The notes beneath the pieces were generated by a model. The model saw only the letters and a list, made by a program, of their open reading frames with translations. It was not told the DNA's origin and ran no database searches. This document shows positions 8,820-17,924 of a DNA stretch of 64,000 bases, one piece after another (within the stretch, counting starts at the first letter, position 1; each line of letters begins with the position of its first letter). A program made the position numbers and the translations under genes. The stretch is from Caldilineaceae bacterium (GTDB lineage: Bacteria; Chloroflexota; Anaerolineae; Caldilineales; Caldilineaceae): the NCBI GenBank assembly GCA_020634815.1, contig JACKBA010000012.1:1-64000 (forward strand), in the 5' to 3' direction.

Positions 8820-8847
8820 TTGACAAATCGACGCTTTGGCAGATAAT
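8820..8847 (+). promoter_or_regulatory. Promoter of the TetR-ABC operon
   Basis: TTGACA (8820-8825), 16-base spacer, GATAAT (8842-8847). This gives a start site near 8854 and a leader of about 58 bases to the TetR gene. Confidence 0.7.
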
Positions 8848-8891
8848 TAGACTGCATGGTCTAACCGTGTGGTTTGTTTTTGTGGTCTAAC
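8847..8891. promoter_or_regulatory. Probable TetR operator
   Basis: TTAGAC-TGCATG-GTCTAA (8847-8864) is a perfect inverted repeat that starts within the -10 box and covers the start site. GGTCTAAC recurs 26 bases on (8884-8891). This is the usual arrangement for autorepression by the TetR protein encoded next. Confidence 0.6.
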
Positions 8892-8911
8892 TGGAACTGC
8901 CAGAAAGCTGA

Positions 8912-9541
8912 ATGCCAATGCCGCGTCCCCGCTTTATGAAACTGCCGGCCGAAAAACAGGCCGCCATCTTGGAGTCCGCCGCGCGCGAGTTTGCCGCCCA
9001 CGGCTTTGACGGCGCCTCGCTCAACCGCATCCTGGAGCAAGCGCAGTTGAGCAAGGGCGCGGCCTACTACTACTTCGACGACAAGGCCGATATCTTTGCC
9101 ACGACGGTGCTGCACTATGCCGGCGATCTCATCGGCGGCCTGGCGGAAATGACAACCGGGCTGACGGCGGACAATTTCTGGTCCACGTTCGCCGACCAGT
9201 ATGCTGCGCAGTTTGCATTCTTTGCCGACAAGCCGTGGGCCTTTGGCGCGATCAAGGCGGCCGGCCGGCTGTCGCTGCGCGAGCTGGAGGAAAACCCGGC
9301 TTTGGTGGCTTCGCTGGGCGAGGTGCAGCAGGGCGTCGTGACGTTGCTGCGCCGCGGCCAGGAGTTGGGCGTTGTGCGTACCGACCTGCCGCTGGATCTG
9401 CTGGCCGCGATCTTCATTGCCGTGGACGACGCCAACGACCGGTGGGTGCTGGCGCACTGGGATGCGCTGGATATCGACGAACTCACGCAGGTCGGGCGCC
9501 GGGTGATGGCAGGGCTGAGCCGGCTGTTGGGAGTGCAATGA
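8912..9541 (+). CDS. TetR-family transcriptional repressor
   Basis: One-component regulator of 209 residues. The N-terminal HTH domain reads KQAAILESAAREFAAHGFDG, then SLNRILEQAQLSKGAAYYYF, the classic TetR/AcrR motif. The rest is an all-helical ligand and dimerisation domain. It is the first gene of an operon with an ABC ATPase (one base after the stop) and its permease, so it probably represses them until their substrate binds. A palindrome overlapping the promoter fits autoregulation. A second ATG lies six bases downstream and could equally be the start. Confidence 0.88.
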   Translation: MPMPRPRFMKLPAEKQAAILESAAREFAAHGFDGASLNRILEQAQLSKGAAYYYFDDKADIFATTVLHYAGDLIGGLAEMTTGLTADNFWSTFADQYAAQFAFFADKPWAFGAIKAAGRLSLRELEENPALVASLGEVQQGVVTLLRRGQELGVVRTDLPLDLLAAIFIAVDDANDRWVLAHWDALDIDELTQVGRRVMAGLSRLLGVQ

Positions 9542-9542
9542 G

Positions 9543-10397
9543 ATGATCGAGGTCGAGCAGTTGTCCTACACCTATACGGGCGCGCGCCAGCCGGCGATCC
9601 GCGATCTGACCTTTTCCATCGCGGCGGGTGAGATTTTCGGCTTTCTGGGGCCGAGCGGAGCGGGCAAGTCCACCACACAGCGCATCCTCATCGGCCTGCT
9701 GCGCGGGTACAGCGGCCGCGTGGCGGTCTTGGGGCGCGATGTGACCGGCTGGGGTGCCGACTACTATCAATACATCGGCGTTTCCTTTGAACTGCCCAAC
9801 TACTTCACCAAGCTCACGGCGCTGGAGAATCTGACCTACTTCGGCGCGCTCTACCGGCGGCAGGGACGCTCACCGCGCGAGTTGCTGGATACGGTGGGCC
9901 TGGGCGACAGCGCCGACGTACTGGTGGCGCAGTTCTCCAAAGGCATGAAGAACCGGCTGGGGATCGCACGGGCGCTGCTCAACGATCCAGACCTGCTCTT
10001 TATGGACGAACCGACGTCCGGGCTCGATCCCGTCAACGCGCGCATGGTCAAGGATCTGATCAAGGCACAGCAGGAAGCGGGAAAGACCGTCTTCCTGACC
10101 ACGCACAACATGGTTGTGGCCGACGAGTTGTGCGACCGTGTGGCGTTCCTCGTCGATGGCGAGATCAAGCTGGTCGACGCACCGCGCGATCTCAAGCTGC
10201 GCTACGGCCGGCCCATGGTGAGCGTCGATTTCAGCGCCAACGGCGCGGGCCCGCAGCGGCGCGAGTTCCCGCTGGCGGAAATCGGCAGCAACGCGGAGTT
10301 CCTGGCGCTGCTCGGCCGTGGTCAGCTCGAGACGATCCACACGCAGGAAGCGACGCTCGAAGAGATCTTTATCGACGTTACAGGCAGGGCCCTATGA
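9543..10397 (+). CDS. ABC exporter ATP-binding protein
   Basis: Cytoplasmic ATPase of a multidrug/fluoroquinolone-type ABC-2 exporter, 284 residues. Walker A GPSGAGKST (about 37-45), signature FSKGMKNRLG, Walker B LLFMDEPTSGLDP and the switch His in LTTHNM are all intact. The C-terminal 70 residues form the accessory domain typical of drug and lantibiotic exporters. It begins one base after the TetR stop and overlaps the permease by four bases (ATGA), which implies coupled translation. Confidence 0.92.
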   Translation: MIEVEQLSYTYTGARQPAIRDLTFSIAAGEIFGFLGPSGAGKSTTQRILIGLLRGYSGRVAVLGRDVTGWGADYYQYIGVSFELPNYFTKLTALENLTYFGALYRRQGRSPRELLDTVGLGDSADVLVAQFSKGMKNRLGIARALLNDPDLLFMDEPTSGLDPVNARMVKDLIKAQQEAGKTVFLTTHNMVVADELCDRVAFLVDGEIKLVDAPRDLKLRYGRPMVSVDFSANGAGPQRREFPLAEIGSNAEFLALLGRGQLETIHTQEATLEEIFIDVTGRAL

Positions 10398-11911
10398 ACG
10401 CACGCATCCAGGCGACCCTGTGGTGCGATGTCCGCCTGCAGGCGCGCAACGGCTTCTACTATGCATCCGCCGTGATGGCTGTCATCACAATCATCGTACT
10501 GCGCCTGCTGCCGGTTCAGGATCTGTCGTGGCTGCTGCCGGTCATGATCGTCAACAACCTCATCGTGAACGGTTTCTTTTTCATGAGCGGGCTGGTGCTG
10601 CTCGAAAAGGCTGAAGGCACCATCGAGGCGCAGATCGTCACGCCGTTGCGCGGCAGCGAATACCTTGCCGCCAAGGTTGGGACGCTGGCACTGCTCTCGC
10701 TGGTGGAGAACTTGGCCATCGGCGTGGCGGTGGCCGGCTTTGCTTTCCGGCCCGATCTGCTCGCAGCCGGCATTGTGCTGGGCACGGCGCTCTACGCGCT
10801 GGCCGGTTTCGTCGTGGTGGCGCGCTACGATGCACTCAACACCTTCCTGCTGCCGGCGGTCGGATACATGCTGCTGCTGGGCCTGCCGCTGTTGACCTGG
10901 TTCGGCATCGGCCAGGGGACCTTCGTCGAGACCGCCTTGTTGCTCCATCCATTGCAGCCCGTGCTGGCGCTGCTTGGCGCGGCTGTCGAGCCGGCCACGC
11001 CGGCCACTATCGCGTACGGTCTGGCCGCGGGCGCCACGTGGGTCGCACTTTTTGCCTGGTGGGCGGCTAGCTCCTTCCACCGCTTCGTTGTCGACAAGGT
11101 CAACACCGCCGATCTGCAGCGGCAAGCGGTCGCCCCGCCGCGGCTCCGGCTCGACGTGAATGGGCCACTTGTGCGCCGGCTGGGCGCGCTGCGCTCGCTC
11201 GGCCCAATCGACGCGCACAGCATCGGCCGCGATGCCATGCTGCGTTGGATGATCTTCATCCCCTTCGTCATGGCGCTGGCGGTGCGCTGGGTGCTGCCGC
11301 TGCTCGTCGACGCGGCGCAGGGCTGGCTGGGCATCGACCTGGCTGCGTACTACCCGCCGCTCATGGGCTACATGGTGCTGCTCATCGTGCCCTACTTCTG
11401 GGGAGCGATTATCGGCTTCCTGCTGCTCGACCAGCGCGACGAGCAGACGCTGACCGCGCTGCAAGTGACGCCGCTGCCCCTGCGCGGCTATCTCGCCTAT
11501 CGCCTCACGGTGCCGGCGCTGGCCGCCACGTTGACGACGCTGCTGGTCATGCCCATCACCGGTCTCTTCGACCTGCCGTGGTGGGGCTATCCGCTGCTGG
11601 CGCTGAGCGTCGCGCCCATGGCGCCGCTGGCCGCGCTGGCCCTGGCCGCGCTGGCGCAGAACAAGGTGCAGGGACTGGCGCTCATGAAGGCGGCTGGCAT
11701 CGTGCTCGTGCCGCCGCTCATCGCGTACTTCCTGCCGCCGGCGTGGCAGCTCCCCTTTGCCGTCGTGCCAACCTGGTGGCCGGCGCAGGCACTCTGGCAC
11801 CTGCACGCCGGCAGTGCATGGTTCTGGTTCTTCCTCGGCGGCGGTCTGCTCTACGCCGGCGCGCTGCTGGTGTGGCTGGCGCGGCGCTTTGATGCGGTGA
11901 TGCATCGGTAG
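10394..11911 (+). CDS. ABC-2 type exporter permease
   Basis: Membrane part of the exporter, 505 residues with roughly twelve hydrophobic segments in two six-helix halves (about 20-230 and 275-500) joined by a charged linker. The two halves look like a tandem fusion of ABC-2 permease units, as in fluoroquinolone export permeases, so one chain with two ATPase copies could form the pump. The ATG at 10394 overlaps the ATPase stop. Substrate is unknown; the TetR context suggests a small toxic or hydrophobic compound. Confidence 0.82.
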   Translation: MNARIQATLWCDVRLQARNGFYYASAVMAVITIIVLRLLPVQDLSWLLPVMIVNNLIVNGFFFMSGLVLLEKAEGTIEAQIVTPLRGSEYLAAKVGTLALLSLVENLAIGVAVAGFAFRPDLLAAGIVLGTALYALAGFVVVARYDALNTFLLPAVGYMLLLGLPLLTWFGIGQGTFVETALLLHPLQPVLALLGAAVEPATPATIAYGLAAGATWVALFAWWAASSFHRFVVDKVNTADLQRQAVAPPRLRLDVNGPLVRRLGALRSLGPIDAHSIGRDAMLRWMIFIPFVMALAVRWVLPLLVDAAQGWLGIDLAAYYPPLMGYMVLLIVPYFWGAIIGFLLLDQRDEQTLTALQVTPLPLRGYLAYRLTVPALAATLTTLLVMPITGLFDLPWWGYPLLALSVAPMAPLAALALAALAQNKVQGLALMKAAGIVLVPPLIAYFLPPAWQLPFAVVPTWWPAQALWHLHAGSAWFWFFLGGGLLYAGALLVWLARRFDAVMHR

Positions 11912-11984
11912 GTGATGCGCGATCCACGCTCCTACCGACCCTGTCGGAATCCTGGCAGACATTCAGCGCTCAGCACTCCGCTGT

Positions 11985-12013
11985 TTGACGAACTGTGCCC
12001 GAGATGATACTGT
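11985..12013 (+). promoter_or_regulatory. Promoter of toxin-antitoxin pair 1
   Basis: TTGACG (11985-11990), 17-base spacer, TACTGT (12008-12013); GATACT at 12006 is an alternative -10. Transcription would start only a few bases before the antitoxin ATG at 12020. Confidence 0.5.
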
Positions 12014-12036
12014 GAGGTCATGAAGAATATCACAGT
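12009..12036. promoter_or_regulatory. Palindromic operator over antitoxin start
   Basis: ACTGTGA (12009-12015) and TCACAGT (12030-12036) form a perfect 7-bp inverted repeat that spans the -10 region and the start codon. This position suits autorepression by the ribbon-helix-helix antitoxin. Confidence 0.5.
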
Positions 12037-12262
12037 TTCTGTGGACGATGAGGTCTATCAGCGTGCGCGCGTCAAAGCTGCTGAAATGAGTACCTCGGTG
12101 TCGGCGCTGGTCAGGAGTTACCTGATTCAGGTTACCAGTGAAGAGACTGACTGGGAGCGCCGCAAGCGCCTGGAGCGTGAAACCATTGCGGCGATCACAG
12201 CCTTTCGTGCTGGCGACAGGCTGGATCGCGCGGAGGCACACGAACGCGATGCGTTTTCTTGA
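12020..12262 (+). CDS. Antitoxin, ribbon-helix-helix type
   Basis: An 80-residue protein beginning MKNITVSVDDEVYQRARVKA, the beta-strand and first helix of a ribbon-helix-helix fold, followed by a charged helical tail (EETDWERRKRLERE) that would wrap the toxin. It lies upstream of, and overlaps by 14 bases, a PIN-domain gene, the normal VapB-VapC order. It should neutralise the toxin and repress the pair through the palindrome over its own start. Confidence 0.8.
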   Translation: MKNITVSVDDEVYQRARVKAAEMSTSVSALVRSYLIQVTSEETDWERRKRLERETIAAITAFRAGDRLDRAEAHERDAFS

Positions 12263-12656
12263 CACGAATGTTCTGCTCTACGCGATCAGCACTGCACCCG
12301 ACGAGGTCGCCAAGCGCGCGGTGGCTCAGTCTCTGCTTGACGCCGAAGATTGGGTGTTGTCGGTGCAGGTGTTGCAGGAGTTCTATGTACAGGCGACACG
12401 CGTCACGAAACCGGAACGAATTCAGCACGAACAGGCAGCCGCGCTCATCGAAGCCTGGCTACGCTTCAAGATTCAAGAGATAACTGTCCCTATCGTCCAG
12501 GCCGCTCTCGAAGCAAAGGTGCGTTTTCAGCTTTCATATTGGGACGCAGCGATCATCGAAGCCGCGCGTGCTGCCGGGTGTCGCCAAATCTACTCAGAGG
12601 ATCTGAATGCTGGACAGGATTACGCCGGTATTCGAGTGATCAATCCTTTTGTCTGA
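12249..12656 (+). CDS. Toxin, PIN-domain ribonuclease (VapC-like)
   Basis: A 135-residue PIN-domain nuclease, predicted to cleave RNA with divalent metal. The acidic residues are in place: D5 in FLDTNVLLYA, Glu in VLQEFY, D in YWDAAIIEAA and the SEDL element near the C-terminus. The ATG at 12249 is preferred because it places the LDTN motif at the usual residues 4-7 and overlaps the antitoxin end. Upstream in-frame starts would give an unrelated N-terminus. Confidence 0.85.
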   Translation: MRFLDTNVLLYAISTAPDEVAKRAVAQSLLDAEDWVLSVQVLQEFYVQATRVTKPERIQHEQAAALIEAWLRFKIQEITVPIVQAALEAKVRFQLSYWDAAIIEAARAAGCRQIYSEDLNAGQDYAGIRVINPFV

Positions 12657-12677
12657 GCAAGGGCTTCGGTCAATGCC

Positions 12678-13166
12678 ATGAACTGTCCCAATTGCGGCGC
12701 GCCCATGACGCTGGTGCCCGGCCACGACTACTATACCTGCGCCTACTGCACGACCTTCGTCTTCCCCGAGCAGACGGAAGACCACGTACGCGTGCTGGCC
12801 GAGCCGGTGGGATTGTCCTGCCCGCTGTGCAAGCATGCGCTGGTGGCCGGCTCGGTGGCTGGGACGCGCGTCGGCTACTGCGCCCGCTGCCGCGGCATCC
12901 TGGCCAACCGCGAGAGCTTTGCCGGCGTCGTGCGGACGTTGCGCAGCCGGGCAAAGACGCCGGCTATCGACCCGCAGCCGGTCAAGCATGACCAACTGGC
13001 GCGCCGTCTACCCTGCCCGCAGTGCGGCCGCCTGATGGACGTACACCCATACTACGGCCCCGGCAACATCATCATCGACACCTGTGGCGCCTGCCAGTTG
13101 ATCTGGCTCGACCACGGCGAACTGAGCAGCGTCGTCGATGCGCCCGGCCGCGACCGGCGCCGCTAG
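12678..13166 (+). CDS. Zinc-ribbon protein, zf-TFIIB type
   Basis: A 162-residue protein with three pairs of metal-ligand motifs: MNCPNCG..YYTCAYC (residues 3-29), LSCPLCK..GYCARC (about 47-74) and LPCPQCG..DTCGAC (about 110-140). The last ends in WLDHGEL, the signature of the zf-TFIIB family (COG3809-like). These proteins have no assigned reaction; nucleic-acid or protein binding is usual for zinc ribbons. It follows the toxin gene by 21 bases and precedes the ROK gene by 275 bases, so its partners are unclear. Confidence 0.7.
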   Translation: MNCPNCGAPMTLVPGHDYYTCAYCTTFVFPEQTEDHVRVLAEPVGLSCPLCKHALVAGSVAGTRVGYCARCRGILANRESFAGVVRTLRSRAKTPAIDPQPVKHDQLARRLPCPQCGRLMDVHPYYGPGNIIIDTCGACQLIWLDHGELSSVVDAPGRDRRR

Positions 13167-13441
13167 CCCGGCCCGGCCCCTTTCCCAATCAGCCCGTTTC
13201 CAACACGCATCTCTCAGCCGCCAGTCCGTCACGTCCGAACGGCCGGCGGCGTGCACTGTCCTGAGTAGGCCGGTGAGCGCACGGCGGTGAACGCCACCTG
13301 GTGCGGCGTCCGCCGATACTGTTCGCGCATTGCCGCTGCGACGCGCCCGGCAGTGTGCAGACCTTTGGGCAGATGCCGGATCGAAGGTATGATACATTGA
13401 CTTGATTCCCAACCCTGACTGTCGCCAGAATAGAACTTGCT

Positions 13442-14434
13442 ATGACCATGTCTGCTGTAATGCCGGCGTTTCCAGCCCAATATTGGCTGGTTGGCGTGGA
13501 TGTCGGCGGCACCACGGTGTCCACGGTGCTGCTCGATGAGTCCCTGCACGCGCACGGCGAGTTGACCGTCGATACCGACCTCTCCAGCGCCGACAACACG
13601 ATGCTTGGCATTGCGCATGCAATCGAGGCCACGCTGGCGCTTGGCGGCGGAGCGCGGCGCCTGGCCGCCATCGGTCTGGGCATCCCCGGGCAGCAGGATC
13701 CGGCCAACGGCATCGTGCGCATCGCCGTCAACCTGCACTGGTACGATTATCCGCTCGTCGCCCGCCTCACCGCCCGTTTCGGCGTCCCCTGCGTCATCGA
13801 GAACGACGTACGCGTGGCTACGCTGGGCGTCTACCGCTTCGACAACCCGGCCGGCGACCAGGATCTGGCCTACATCAGCATCGGCACCGGGCTGGCGACG
13901 GGCGTCATCCTGGAGGGCAAACTGCTGCGCGGGCGTCATGGGCTGGCGGGCGAGTTTGGCCATGTCATCGTCGACCCCGACGGGCCGCCCTGCAACTGCG
14001 GCGCGCGCGGTTGCCTGGAAACGCTGGTTTCGGCCACGGCGGTCGTGCGCCGCGCGCGGGAGGCGCTGGCTGCGGGGGCAGGCGGTGCGCTGGTTGCGCT
14101 ATCGCCGCTCACCGCGCGCGGCGTCTACGAGGCCGCGGCGGCCGGCGATGCAGCGGCGCAGCAGATCGTCGACGACGTGGGCACGGAATTGGCCCGATCG
14201 CTGCGCAGCGTGGTGCTCGCCTACGACGTGGACAGCGTCGTACTGGGCGGCGGCGTCACGCGCGCCGGCGACCGCTATCTGGCGCCCATCATCGCCGAGT
14301 GGCGGCGCCAGCAGGCGACGTCGGCGCTGGCGCGTGCCGTGCTGCGCCCGGAGATCCTGCGCATCGCCGACCCGACGCGCAACCTGGGCGCCTGGGGCGC
14401 AGCCGCCCTCGCCGCGGAACTGATAGAAGAATAG
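13442..14434 (+). CDS. ROK-family sugar kinase (probable amino-sugar kinase)
   Basis: Cytosolic ATP-dependent hexose kinase of 330 residues. It has DVGGTT (20-25) for phosphate binding, END with catalytic D122, H174 and the zinc cluster CNCGARGCLE (C184, C186, C191). No HTH is present, so it is an enzyme and not a ROK repressor. The following genes encode NagA and a SIS-domain deaminase/isomerase, so the likely substrate is N-acetylglucosamine or a related amino sugar; glucokinase activity is the alternative. Three in-frame ATGs occur in the first 19 bases and the exact start is uncertain. Confidence 0.85.
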   Translation: MTMSAVMPAFPAQYWLVGVDVGGTTVSTVLLDESLHAHGELTVDTDLSSADNTMLGIAHAIEATLALGGGARRLAAIGLGIPGQQDPANGIVRIAVNLHWYDYPLVARLTARFGVPCVIENDVRVATLGVYRFDNPAGDQDLAYISIGTGLATGVILEGKLLRGRHGLAGEFGHVIVDPDGPPCNCGARGCLETLVSATAVVRRAREALAAGAGGALVALSPLTARGVYEAAAAGDAAAQQIVDDVGTELARSLRSVVLAYDVDSVVLGGGVTRAGDRYLAPIIAEWRRQQATSALARAVLRPEILRIADPTRNLGAWGAAALAAELIEE

Positions 14435-14439
14435 ACCGC

Positions 14440-14545
14440 AGATGTGGCGGAGAAGAATTAGACCGCGGATTTGGCGGATTTGGACGGATTTATATCTCTT
14501 CGTGCCCCTTTGTGACTTTGTGACTTCGTGGCAGCGGTTCAAATC
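14440..14545. repeat. GCGGATTT and CTTCGTG repeat modules
   Basis: Contains TAGACCGCAGATG, TTAGACCGCGGATTTGGCGG and ATTTGGACGGATTT, then CTTCGTGCCCCTTTGTGACT and TTGTGACTTCGTGG. It fills the gap between the ROK gene and nagA and shares both modules with 3942-4165. Confidence 0.7.
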
Positions 14546-14559
14546 TAATAGGTGACATT

Positions 14560-15726
14560 ATGCTGTGTATCCAACGGGCGACGTTGTTGACGCCCGATAT
14601 CCAGATTGACGACGGCGTGCTGCTAATCGATCGCGGGCGCATTGTAGCGGTTGGCGACGCGACGTCGGTGGGGCTGCCCGCCGGCGCCGAAATCATCGAC
14701 GCCGGCGGGCTGATCGTGGCGCCGGGCTATATCGACGTGCAGTTGAACGGCGCGTTCGGCGCTGACTTCACGCTCGACCCGGAGACCATCTGGCAGGTGG
14801 CGGCCGGCCTGCCGCGTTGGGGTGTGACGAGCTTCCTGCCCACGATCATCACCTCGCCGCTGGCACAGGTGGCCAAGGCGCAGGAGACGCTGGCCGCGGG
14901 CGCGCCCGCCGGCTGGCAGGGCAGCGTGCCGCTGGGGCTGCACTGCGAAGGTCCTTTCCTCAATCCCAAAAAGAAGGGCGCTCACAACCCGGCGCACCTG
15001 CGCACGCCGGCGCTGGCCGATGTGGCGGCGTGGTCGCGCGACAACCACGTGTGGCTCACCACCCTGGCGCCGGAACTGCCGGGCGCGCTGGAGGTCATCG
15101 ACGCGCTGCGCCGGCGTAGGGTCGTCGTCAGCGCCGGCCATTCCATGGCGACGCTGGCCGAGGCGCGCGCCGCCTTTGCCGCCGGCACGCGCTACGGCAC
15201 GCACATCTTCAACGCCATGCCGCCGCTGGAGCATCGCGAGCCCGGCCTGCCCGGCGCACTGCTGGCCGACGCAAGCCAGGTCGTCGGGCTCATTCCCGAT
15301 GGCATCCACCTGCACCCGGCCGTGGTCAAGCTGGTGTGGGCGGCGAAAGGGCCGCACGGCATCACCGTCGTCAGCGATGCCATGGCCGCGCTGGGTATGG
15401 CGCCCGGTGTGTACCGCCTCTCCGACCAGGAGGTCATCGTCACCGAGCACAGCGACGGCATGCGCGAGGCGCGGCTGGCCTCTGGCACGCTGGCCGGCTC
15501 GGTGCTGGCCATGGACGAGGCGCTGCGCCGGCTGGTCATGTACACCGGCTGTTCGCTGCGTGACGCGCTGGCGACGATGACGACCACGCCGGCGGATCTG
15601 CTGGGCATCGGCCACGAACGCGGGCGGCTGCGCGCCGGTGCGTTCGCCGACCTGGTCTTCCTGACGCCGACGCTGGAGGTTGTGCAGACCGTGGTCGAAG
15701 GCGTATCCTGTTACGAGATGTCATAA
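14560..15726 (+). CDS. nagA: N-acetylglucosamine-6-phosphate deacetylase
   Basis: Amidohydrolase removing acetate from GlcNAc-6-P to give GlcN-6-P in amino-sugar catabolism and cell-wall recycling. The 388 residues carry the expected metal and catalytic residues: E130 in LHCEGPFLNPKKKG, H194 in SAGHS, H215 in THIFNAM, DGIHLH (248-253) for substrate, and catalytic D273 in VVSDAM. Spacing is as in characterised NagA enzymes. AGGTGA precedes the ATG. The SIS-domain gene follows after 24 bases; with the ROK kinase the three form a GlcNAc to fructose-6-P route. Confidence 0.93.
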   Translation: MLCIQRATLLTPDIQIDDGVLLIDRGRIVAVGDATSVGLPAGAEIIDAGGLIVAPGYIDVQLNGAFGADFTLDPETIWQVAAGLPRWGVTSFLPTIITSPLAQVAKAQETLAAGAPAGWQGSVPLGLHCEGPFLNPKKKGAHNPAHLRTPALADVAAWSRDNHVWLTTLAPELPGALEVIDALRRRRVVVSAGHSMATLAEARAAFAAGTRYGTHIFNAMPPLEHREPGLPGALLADASQVVGLIPDGIHLHPAVVKLVWAAKGPHGITVVSDAMAALGMAPGVYRLSDQEVIVTEHSDGMREARLASGTLAGSVLAMDEALRRLVMYTGCSLRDALATMTTTPADLLGIGHERGRLRAGAFADLVFLTPTLEVVQTVVEGVSCYEMS

Positions 15727-15750
15727 TCAAAGCTGAAGGAGGAGAAAGTC

Positions 15751-16800
<1,050 letters not shown>

Positions 16801-16807
16801 GAAAAGG

Positions 16808-16905
16808 CCAATTGTCAATGGTCAACGGTCAATTGCCAATTGTCAACGGCCGAAGCAGTCCGGCGCCTCATTGACAATTAACCATTGACCGTTGACCGTT
16901 AACCA
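16808..16905. repeat. Inverted heptad repeat between convergent genes
   Basis: The left arm has CAATTGTCAATGGTCAACGG units; the right arm has the complementary sense (CATTGACAATTAACCATTGA, CCGTTGACCGTTAACC). The arms can pair over about 35 bases with mismatches. It lies exactly between the convergent SIS-domain and aldolase genes and could serve as a two-way terminator. Confidence 0.7.
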
Positions 16906-16909
16906 TTAT

Positions 16910-17668
16910 TTACGCCCCCAACTGCCGCCGCCGATAATGCTCGTCCAGGCGGCTGTCGATGCGGGCGGCTTCGCTGTCGGGCATGAAGTGCGGCCCGCCC
17001 AGCACGTAGGTGCCGAGGATGGTGCGAGCCCACTTGTCGGCCATGCGCGTGATGTTGAGCGCTTCCTGCGCGCTCTTGCCCAGCGCGGTAATGCCGTGGT
17101 TGACCATGAGCAGCAGCTTGGGCGACATGCCGTGCTCGTCCTGGTAGCGGCGCAGTTCGGTGCGCACGACCTTGGCCAGATCGAAGCCCGGATCGACGTA
17201 GGGCACCACGGCAGGATAGCGCCCGCACACGACGATGCCGTCGGGGAAGAGGTGGCGGCGAAAGGGCTCGGCGCCCAGCACGCTGCACAGGATGGCGTTG
17301 CAGGAGATGGGATGCGTGTGCGCGACGCAGCTTGCGCCGCCTTCGGAGAGGCAGAGCGCGTGCAAAAAGGTCTCGACGGACGGCCGTTTCTGCTGCGGGT
17401 CGACCATCACCTCGGGCCAGATGGCCTGCACTTCTTCCTGCGTCATCTGGTCGCGTTCCACCAGATCCAGAATCGCATCCATCTTGACCTGCGTGAAGCC
17501 GGCCTCGCCGATCGTGCCGAGCTGGCTGCCCGACGCCTTTACCCAGAAGGTGCCGTCGCCGGCGGTGGCGCTCGTGTTGCCTTCGCCCAGGATGGCAAGC
17601 TGGCGATCCTCGCGGCCGACCTCGTGAGAAAGTGTTACCAAAGCTTGTAGCAATTCGTTTGTCGTCAT
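16910..17668 (-). CDS. Class II aldolase/adducin family, probable rhamnulose-1-P aldolase
   Basis: Zinc-dependent aldolase fold of 252 residues. Metal and substrate elements are GEGNTSA (about 28-34), KASGSQLG, the zinc pair HTHP (about 117-120) and the third His in VNHGITALGK. It is divergent from L-rhamnose isomerase and its ABC importer, so cleavage of rhamnulose-1-phosphate to DHAP and lactaldehyde is the best guess; fuculose- or ribulose-phosphate aldolase activity is possible. GAGGAG lies seven bases before the ATG. It lacks the dehydrogenase domain of the bifunctional RhaEW type. Confidence 0.8.
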   Translation of the reverse strand: MTTNELLQALVTLSHEVGREDRQLAILGEGNTSATAGDGTFWVKASGSQLGTIGEAGFTQVKMDAILDLVERDQMTQEEVQAIWPEVMVDPQQKRPSVETFLHALCLSEGGASCVAHTHPISCNAILCSVLGAEPFRRHLFPDGIVVCGRYPAVVPYVDPGFDLAKVVRTELRRYQDEHGMSPKLLLMVNHGITALGKSAQEALNITRMADKWARTILGTYVLGGPHFMPDSEAARIDSRLDEHYRRRQLGA

Positions 17669-17760
17669 GGTTTCTCTCCTCTAGAGTTTCATAGCATTGT
17701 AGCGTATCGTAGCGACAAACCAAAACCAGATCGTAAGCACTCCGAAACAGAAAACGCCAG

Positions 17761-17789
17761 TTGCGTAGAAAACGCACAACGCATATACT
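17761..17789 (+). promoter_or_regulatory. Promoter and palindrome of the rhamnose operon
   Basis: TTGCGT (17761-17766), 17-base spacer, TATACT (17784-17789). TGCGT-AGAAA-ACGCA (17762-17776) is an inverted repeat lying on the -35 box, a good candidate operator for a sugar-responsive repressor. On the minus strand, TACAAT (17696-17701 complement) with a weak -35 could serve the aldolase. Confidence 0.55.
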
Positions 17790-17924
17790 ATCGTTGCTTC
17801 CAACATTGCGATCCCCGGCCATCTGGCCAATCTTTACAAATCAAGCTCTGCACCGTGGCGCGACCGGCACATCTGTCCGGCGCCGTGCAGGCTGACATAC
17901 AGCATTCGGATGGGAGGTCCGGTC

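Larger units (their letters stand above)
8482..8911. other. Intergenic region upstream of TetR operon
   Basis: No credible gene. It holds a perfect 10-bp hairpin (8572-8601) that may end the upstream transcript, then the promoter and operator of the TetR operon at 8820-8864. Confidence 0.5.

Noticed and set aside
10322..11962. 546-residue open frame antisense to the ABC permease
   Set aside because: Gln/Arg/His-rich shadow of a hydrophobic membrane protein; no ribosome-binding site or motif.
16808..16905. Insertion-sequence ends
   Set aside because: The inverted arms enclose no transposase and match a dispersed heptad repeat family instead.
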